This document shows positions 58,063 to 64,000 of a stretch of 64,000 nucleotides of DNA, piece by piece (the first letter of the stretch is position 1; each line of letters starts with the position of its first letter). Origin of the DNA: Halocafeteria seosinensis (lineage: Eukaryota > Sar > Bigyra > Bicosoecida); NCBI GenBank assembly GCA_001687465.1, contig LVLI01000085.1:1-64000 (forward strand), in the 5' to 3' direction. The notes beneath the pieces are model-generated. The model saw only the letters and a program-made list of their open reading frames with translations, did no database searches and was not told the origin of the DNA. Made by a program: the position numbers and the translations under genes.

Positions 58063-59179
58063 TGAATATGCAAACAAATAGGGGGAGGCCGAACAGAGGA
58101 ACGTAGATTAGTTTAAAGAGGGCGGTATCCGCGACAGATTCCAGAACTACCATTGGATTCGTGTCTCCAAGAGTGACCAAGGGCCCGACATTTTTTGGAT
58201 GTTGCGAGCAAACCTACTGGATGATTACTTATCACCTCAGATTGCTTCCGCACAAGGATGTCATCCGTATCGGATACATTGTTTTCCCCGCCACTTTCAG
58301 CAATGTAGCATGGACATGTGACTATCCCACATCGAAGCACAATGCAAAGTATAGCGAAAATCGTACCAGAAAGTCGATTCTGCCTCTCTGGAAGAAAGAT
58401 CATTCTTTCGCAGCTCGAAAGAGATCAGTCAATTTCGGACAGTACGATGTTTGTCTATCTCAGACTTCGATCTCTTCAATACTCAGAGGATGAAAGAACT
58501 TCTGCTAGAATACTCCACTGTCGATACCATGAATGCAAACGCTCTAAAAGAGTTTTTACGACATCGAGGGAAGAGTACGAAAAGAGTCAAAGCAACGCTA
58601 AAAAAACGAGTGAAGGCATGTGTAGCCCTCGACAATGACTTGTAATGTATTCTCGGAAGCGCAATAGAGGTAGAATTCGTACGCGATTAAATTTCTCCAG
58701 GACAAAGACAAATCGTTTGGTTTGCACTCAGAGTCAGTTTGCTTCGCGGTATATATGACACAGACCCGCTGATTCATGCATGTAGACTACCGGCAGTTTG
58801 TTTGTACTCTAAATATCACATCATACGTGATGATTACGGAGATACCAATCATGACCTGTGCATACGCATGGTTGCGAATCGTTCGTTGGTGAAGAACAAA
58901 CGATGGGGGCTGCATGTCCGACCTGAGGCAACCCGCAACCATCCGTATTTACTTGCTGTTCATTCGACTACCCAAGCTCAGCCCACGTGGCGGGAGGTGT
59001 TCCTTATGCGTGAATAGCGGGTTCCGCTTCTTCAATACACGCGGTGTAGGGTCGCCGTTCCTCGGGAGTTTCGGAACTCCTGGCAAAGTGTTTGTATCCG
59101 TTTCACGTCGGCCAAAGGGCTCCATATGATATGCACGCGGAATCCAAATACCCCCGGTACAAGGTCCCGTAACGCTGCG
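58063..59179. other. Intergenic region with small uncertain frames
   Basis: 1.1 kb between the ankyrin gene and TMEM18. It has overlapping open frames of 65-110 codons on the plus strand; one has a SAP-like motif (separate entry) and one at 58739-59017 (92 residues) is unrecognised. They may be exons of one small gene that I could not splice. Confidence 0.35.
58451..58645 (+). CDS. Possible exon with SAP-like DNA-binding motif
   Basis: A 64-residue frame whose end reads NANALKEFLRHRGKSTKRVK followed by ATLKKRVKA. This fits the SAP helix-turn-helix pattern (leucine-spaced first helix, GxS turn, basic second helix), a motif of chromatin- and RNA-processing proteins. No upstream exon was established, so it may be a terminal exon or relic. 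Confidence 0.3.
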   Translation: MSISDFDLFNTQRMKELLLEYSTVDTMNANALKEFLRHRGKSTKRVKATLKKRVKACVALDNDL

Positions 59180-59776
59180 TCAGTCTCGTTTCTTGCGTTC
59201 CTCCTCTTCAATCTGCTTCCGTTTCACTTTGACCACCAGAATGGCCGCTTCGTACAGCGAGTATATCTGCACAGTCATGCTCAATAACTCGATCAAACAC
59301 GCCCAAGCCATCATCGTCATAGAACATACCACTTGTATGAGAGAGAGAAACACCAGAGGAAGTCCATAGAATAACGAGGCAAAGACCCCTGATGTATCAA
59401 AGTAGTTTTGGTTGGCGAATCGTGTCCAATGCTCCCTTGCTAGGTCATTCATGGGTTGCAAGAGGAGCACAGTGATCAGCTGGAAGCATAACAATAACGT
59501 GGTCCCCATTCGGAACTGCCATCGCAGACAGAGGAAGGCCAATAAGTACCAGAGCGCCAGCAAGCTGTACGAGGCTATAATGAAAGGTTCTGTCCATTGA
59601 ATGGCGTGTATGAAGCCCATGAAGGCGTCATAGAATTTGGCCCACTGCAGAGGGAGATCGAAAGCTTCATGAAGCGTCTTGGAGGAGGTCGTCCCGGAGG
59701 CATTAAACAGCGCCTGTGTGAGATTACGATGGCCCTCAATGAGGAGGTCCATGTACTCTTGCATGACCTTATTCAT
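59180..59776 (-). CDS. TMEM18: TMEM18-family nuclear-envelope membrane protein
   Basis: Single exon, 198 residues. After an amphipathic N-terminus come the TMEM18 hallmarks: AIQWTEPFIIASYSLLALWY, CFQLITVLLLQPMNDLAREH, then WTRFANQNYFDTSGVFASLF with FYGLPLVFLSL. A charged, Lys/Glu-rich C-terminal coiled coil ends the protein (VKVKRKQIEEEERKKRD). TMEM18 sits in the inner nuclear membrane with its basic C-tail binding DNA in vertebrates. The NYFD(T/S)xGxF motif makes the family call firm. Its ATG lies 76 bp from the chosen start of the divergent MoaC gene, so they share a promoter. Confidence 0.85.
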   Translation of the reverse strand: MNKVMQEYMDLLIEGHRNLTQALFNASGTTSSKTLHEAFDLPLQWAKFYDAFMGFIHAIQWTEPFIIASYSLLALWYLLAFLCLRWQFRMGTTLLLCFQLITVLLLQPMNDLAREHWTRFANQNYFDTSGVFASLFYGLPLVFLSLIQVVCSMTMMAWACLIELLSMTVQIYSLYEAAILVVKVKRKQIEEEERKKRD

Positions 59777-59852
59777 GGTATACCTTTTTGGATTGTTAGC
59801 GCAATTTCAACTTGGAATTCTTACAAATACCCCTCCGTACATTCAAATACGA

Positions 59853-60562
59853 ATGACCTTACCCTATATGAGAGGAGTCTTCCTCCTCCGACGAGGGACG
59901 CAGCAAGTACGATGCTTTGGAAAACTCTCACACGTGAACGAGGCGGACCCACGCCACCCACAGATGGTCGACGTATCAGAGAAACAAGCCACGACGCGCT
60001 CTGCCACAGCTCGTGGTCTCGTTCGGCTCCCAGAGGAAGTCGTTAAGGAATTACGCCAATATCATAGTCACAAACAGGGGAATGATACGGATTGGCTGCT
60101 TTCGTCCAAGGTACGTACGTCCGGGATCCTCCAGAGCTCTGGAAGCCAAATTCTATCCGTCTGTCTGTATCAGGGCCCGGTTATCTCGACAGCTATTGTA
60201 GCTGGGGTCCAAGGAGCTAAGCAGACGCCTAGTTTGATTCCTTTCTGTCATTCGGTGAATATGACCAACTGCTCTGTTGACGTAGGTACCTGTCAGGACC
60301 TCCTACACGCCAAATGAGCGCGATAACTACATACTTGTGCTACCTGCAGATTCGATTCCTGGAACAGAGCTCCGATTTGGAAGTCCTATGTACTGCCCTT
60401 GCAAAGGACTATACGGGAGTGGAAATGGAAGCGCTAACGGGAGTGTCTATTGCTTCTCTAACGATCTACGATATGTTGAAGTCTCTGTCCAAAGCCATTT
60501 GTATTCATTCTATCGAACTTACAGAGAAGCATGGGGGAAAGTCGGGCACTTACGTGAAGTGA
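59853..60562 (+). CDS. moaC: MoaC: cyclic pyranopterin monophosphate synthase (molybdenum cofactor)
   Basis: Exons 59853..60110, 60174..60281, 60350..60562 join to 192 residues. It makes cyclic pyranopterin monophosphate from the MoaA product, the first step of molybdenum cofactor synthesis. Seen: [18 protein letters not shown] at the start of the enzyme, [20 protein letters not shown] with [12 protein letters not shown] (catalytic His/Lys region), then [20 protein letters not shown] and the closing KHGGKSG. The 40 residues before it ([20 protein letters not shown]) are basic and fit a mitochondrial presequence, as for plant CNX3. The start is chosen for that reason; an in-frame ATG at 59775 would overlap the TMEM18 promoter. 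It is not fused to MoaA. The first intron (63 bp) is a multiple of three and stop-free. Confidence 0.88.
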
Positions 60563-60713
60563 TTACTGGGGTATGATGGCACAATATTCCGGTACTAACT
60601 AAATGTTACTTCTTGACTAAGATATGACAGTTCAATGGCACCCTTGATTCGTATTTCGAACTAAGATGTTCATGTTTGATCCGCCGAGGTTATTCGAACG
60701 ATACAGTCATGAG

Positions 60714-62143
60714 TCAATCACTTTCAGAAGCCTGGCTTGAGTCATTATGTTCATCATATTCTTCGGCGGTTGACTGCTGATATTCGAAGATTTCGTTATC
60801 GCCAAATATCCTCTTAGGATACCACTTTGAGCGACAACTAGGATCAGGAGTGGGATGCTGCAATGTCCTTCCGGTATTTGAACATTGTTTAGAAATCTGT
60901 CTGACCATGGAAACTAACTCCTGAACACTGGGCTCGCGACCTTCGACATTGTTCAGGTACCTGCTTAGAATGGAAATCTCCGCCGTACAGTCGTAGCAGT
61001 GGTCAAGTCCATGCTGCTGAGCCTTCTTTGCTTGCACCGGATGTTCGTAGGAACTGAGCCTTGTTACCGTGTTGAAGTAAAACATCTGTTCCATGTACTT
61101 CTCGTGGTCCCACGCTTGTTGATCAAATGGCGGTCCTTTGACAACTAGTCGTCCCTCAGTCGTTGTAGGTGGTCCCCACACCGGAAGTTTCATTTCTCCT
61201 TGGAGATAATCAGTCGTACCCGGACTCCATGGTAACCGAAATTTCAACATTGATGCATCCGGCTGAAGCAGTGTCGTCCAATACTGTTGCTGACTCATAT
61301 CATGTTGAATGGCTGTTTCGGTCTCCTCTTCGGACAGAACTCGACAGTCAGCTGTTCGAACATCACAAATAAATAACAAATCTTCATTTCGCTGGCGCTT
61401 AGCATAATATTCTGCATGCTTTTTCGTGAAGAATTCCTGCCTTATTTGAACGTTTACGCCACATCGGCGCTTAATGGATGAACTCTCATTATCCTCCTCT
61501 GCAGCAGATAGGCCCGACTCCTGAATGGAGAACTCCAAAGGATCTATGAGGATAAAGTAGAATTGGGGGAACAAACTGGCTAGGTATGCTATGTGTGTCC
61601 CGGGTGCAGCCCCAGCATACAGCACCGTGGCCTTCTTTGAGCCAGCAGCACTGCTGCAGTACCACTCAGTTAAGAACTCCAGTTCAGCAAGGAAAAGTTT
61701 CCTCTGTCCCCAATGAATGACTGTTTTCATCAAGTCTTTCCTTGGTCTGTGTGTATCGTCGAGATAAATCCTTATAATTTTGGCATTTCTTGAGTAGAAA
61801 GGCTACGTAAAGTGACAACTAACCTGTAGACTTCCCGAGGTGATGCCTCCTCTTCTCCTCCATGGTGAATCAGTGTCCTCGGGAGCGCCTTCGGCACTAT
61901 ACAACAAGTGTTCTCTTCTCGAGGGTAAATCGGAAGTTTCCGCGGCTGGCATGGCTGATCAGCGTACAGCTGGTACAAATGAGGATTATATCTCAGCTTC
62001 CGGTAGCGTTGTGAGCGTGCCGACGAGCTTCCACGTTTGCTAACAAGCTTCTGCCCACCGCTAGTAGACCCTCCGTCTCGTGAATGTGACTGTAAAAGTG
62101 CAGGGTTCTCATCCGACTCTCTAGACCTCTTTTTTCTTCCCAT
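60714..62143 (-). CDS. VP39-type cap-specific mRNA 2'-O-methyltransferase homologue
   Basis: Two exons (62143..61824, 61746..60714) join to 450 residues. The N-terminal 95 residues are basic (MGRKKRSRESDE) and suggest nuclear or RNA contact. The core is a Rossmann methyltransferase: VLYAGAAPGTHIAYLASLFP (SAM motif I), FILIDPLEF, DLLFICDVRT (Asp), then MLKFRLPW (Lys), WGPPTTTEGRLVVKG and YDCTAEISIL. The order Lys (WGQRKLFLAE), Asp, Lys is that of cap 2'-O-methyltransferases. The AGAAPGTHI motif with the DVRT and LKFRLPW segments points to the PARP-regulatory/VP39 family (Pfam PF01358), known from poxviruses and other large DNA viruses and related to kinetoplastid cap enzymes. It would methylate the ribose of the first transcribed nucleotide. 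Family by eye, not by search. Confidence 0.7.
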
Positions 62144-62805
62144 GCCAACGTCATAGAGCAGCAGTGAACCAACTCTTTTCGGCCACTAGTTGAAGGCCTC
62201 CTGCTCCAGGGGAAACCCATCCACAGCTTGTCCCAGCTCCTGCGCATGGAAATCAGAAAAACCATACCCTTACATTATAGAAAAAATGTATATGAAACTA
62301 CTTACCTGGTAATATACTCTTCCGGAAAGTGCAGGAGAATGGACTAGCCTTCTGTCCAGCAGCAAACCCTCGGCGCGACAAAAGGGAAACCATGTATACA
62401 AGGATATATTCCACTACGACCTAAATCTCACCTAGCTTTTTGTTAAGTTTGCGCTTGTATGTATGCATGAGCAGGCTAGACAAACTCATGAAGTAACTCA
62501 TTGAAGTTGCTGAAACAAATGATTGCATGGTCGAGAAGGCAGGCTCCCACAGAGCACTGCTGCATTTCTCGGATTCTCGTTTATAAGGAATGTTTCAAAG
62601 GGAAATATTCAGGGACAGCCGTATATAGGGGCAATTGTGTTTTCCTTTTGGACAGGGTCAGCGCTCCAGAGATAAAGAATCCACCCTTGTATCGATTTGG
62701 ATTCATAATTTGCGCACACAGCGCACCAAATACGAGAGGCAGACACAATACAATACGCGCAAAGAAGTGATAGCGTTTGAATCTATGTGTTAAAAGAATA
62801 GAAAA
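62144..62805. other. Divergent intergenic region upstream of the SR protein
   Basis: About 660 bp between divergent genes, holding both promoters. Short frames (62501-62770) have no family features. Confidence 0.4.
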
Positions 62806-63958
62806 ATGGGCGAAGAAGCTAAAATACATATTGGAAACCTCTCTGCGGATGCCACGAGAGAGGAATTGGAGGACAAATTCGGCGTGTTTGGGGCTGTAAA
62901 GAGTGCATGGTATGTTCATTTTCATCGTCACGACATACTAAATGTTGTACTAGTGCATTTCGTGGGCTTGCAGGGTAGCGAAAAAGCCCCCCGGATTCGG
63001 CTTTGTGGTAGGTCAAAACGCACCATGGGGTGAGGCGCTTGCCGTGGTGGAATACAGTAGTATGCTCTGTATCCGCAGGTAATGGAGCGCAAGAGCGATG
63101 CTGAAACAGCCATCGAGAAGCTAAATGAGACGGAAATGTATGGAAAAACGGTGACGATGGATTGGGCCAAGAGCAAGAATCCAAGGCCTTCTGGAAGAGG
63201 TGAGTCCTCGAAAGAGCAGTAAATTCGGAGAGCTGATTCTTATAGTTGATACGGACGCAGGGCCACCGCCGCCTCGAAGAGGACCGCGAGATGACTATGG
63301 GCGGCCACCCAGTCGTGGACGTCGTGAAGAATATCCACCACCCCGTCGTAGCAGTCGTGACGACTATCCACCTCGTGACAGCTATCGAGGAAGAAGCAGG
63401 AGCCCCAGATCCTACCGCCGACGCAGCAGAACACCGCCACCTCCTCCTAGAGACTACCGAAGAAGCCCTCCACCCAGAGACTACTATGAACCCCGGTCTC
63501 CAGGATACCGACGAGAGCGAAGCCCCAGTCCCCCGCGGCGTTCTCCCCCACATGAGAGAAGATCTCGTAGCAGAGACAGGGATGGGTACCGCCCTAGACG
63601 CCGCTCTTTCGATGATTACGACCGTCCACGACCAAGTCGTAGTCCTTCGCCATATGATAGACGCCGGAGTGGATATGAAGATGGACATCGTGAACCACGC
63701 TATGACGACAGACGTCCGCGAGACTATGATCGTCCTCGTTCTGCTGACCGCAGAAGTAGACGCCGCTCTGAGGGCGGAGCTGAGCGAAGGCCGTCGGGAG
63801 AACGGCGGAAAACAAGGTCTCGCTCTCCTCGGGGTGAAGCTACGGAACCTGAGGCCAATGGCCGCTCCTCACGACCTCGCGACCGCAGGGATCATCATGA
63901 CTCCGAAGGAGACCGGAATATGTCCTCGGTTGTGGAACCTGCGCATGCCACCCAGTAA
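62806..63958 (+). CDS. SR-family splicing factor with one RRM and long RS domain
   Basis: Four exons (62806..62909, 62974..63007, 63079..63199, 63261..63958) give 318 residues. Residues 1-80 are an RNA-recognition motif: RNP2 IHIGNLSADA, RNP1 (K)PPGFGFVVM, and KTVTMDWAKSKNP at its end. Then come Pro-Arg and Arg-Ser runs (SYRGRSRSPRSYRRRSRT, RRSPPHERRSRSRD) to the acidic C-terminus. SR proteins bind exonic enhancers and recruit U1/U2 factors; RS Ser residues are phosphorylated by SRPK and CLK kinases. One RRM of the SRSF3/SRSF7 type without a zinc knuckle. Introns of 64, 71 and 61 bp interrupt the RRM and its junction with the RS domain. An antisense 289-codon frame is a shadow of the RS codons. 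Confidence 0.9.
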
Positions 63959-64000
63959 ATGACACCAAAACTCGACTACCAAAATAGAGCTCCGCTTGCA

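Noticed and set aside
60714-62143. Recent viral insertion as the source of the VP39-type gene
   Set aside because: The gene has an intron, an added basic N-terminus and no viral neighbours.
62819-63688. 289-codon minus-strand frame
   Set aside because: It is antisense to the RS-rich SR protein, whose codon bias keeps the opposite strand open.

Overview
This is nuclear DNA of a eukaryote. Genes are split by short spliceosomal introns (mostly about 50-90 bp, GTAAGT-type donors and CAG acceptors), lie close together on both strands, and encode typical eukaryotic families: a MYST acetyltransferase, kinesin, SR splicing factor, KDEL-receptor-like protein, TTC13/SRFR1, LENG8/THP3, TMEM18 and Patched-related proteins. 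A protist or microalga fits best. I could not assign a lineage from the sequence.

Layout. 1-3.6 kb (minus): the 5' part of a Helitron transposase (HUH nuclease plus two-tyrosine motif) running off the left edge. 4.8-6.5 kb: an MFS phosphate-type transporter. 6.8-11.3 kb (minus): a TTC13/SRFR1-like TPR gene, divergent from a TTBK-type kinase with an RS-rich tail (12.1-15.6 kb). 18.2-25.4 kb: two tandem Patched-related sterol-sensing-domain genes with identical intron positions. 26.3-28.9 kb: an LRR gene followed by an unrecognised helical/coiled-coil reading frame, probably one spliced gene. 28.9-32.2 kb (minus): a type II membrane protein with kinase-like motifs beside its decayed copy. 33.2-37.2 kb: a kinesin. 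37.3-40.2 kb: a small ankyrin gene divergent from L-2-hydroxyglutarate dehydrogenase.

40.5-47 kb is the accessory part: a frameshifted U-box relic, a 24-residue LRR array gene flanked by inverted repeats, a 0.4-kb direct duplication of which one copy carries a 96-bp insertion with 9-bp target-site duplications, and a small secreted Cys-rich protein gene. 47.1-64 kb is dense housekeeping: a four-TM protein, an ERD2-like protein, LENG8/THP3, a PA-domain protein with a half-RING, an ESA1-type acetyltransferase, an ankyrin protein, TMEM18, MoaC, a VP39-type cap 2'-O-methyltransferase homologue and an SR protein.

No single pathway links the genes. mRNA maturation and nuclear functions recur (SR protein, cap methyltransferase homologue, LENG8/THP3, RS-tailed kinase, MYST acetyltransferase), as do Golgi/ER membrane functions. 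Exon joins were worked out by hand. Where joined lengths are given, the reading frame was checked across every junction.
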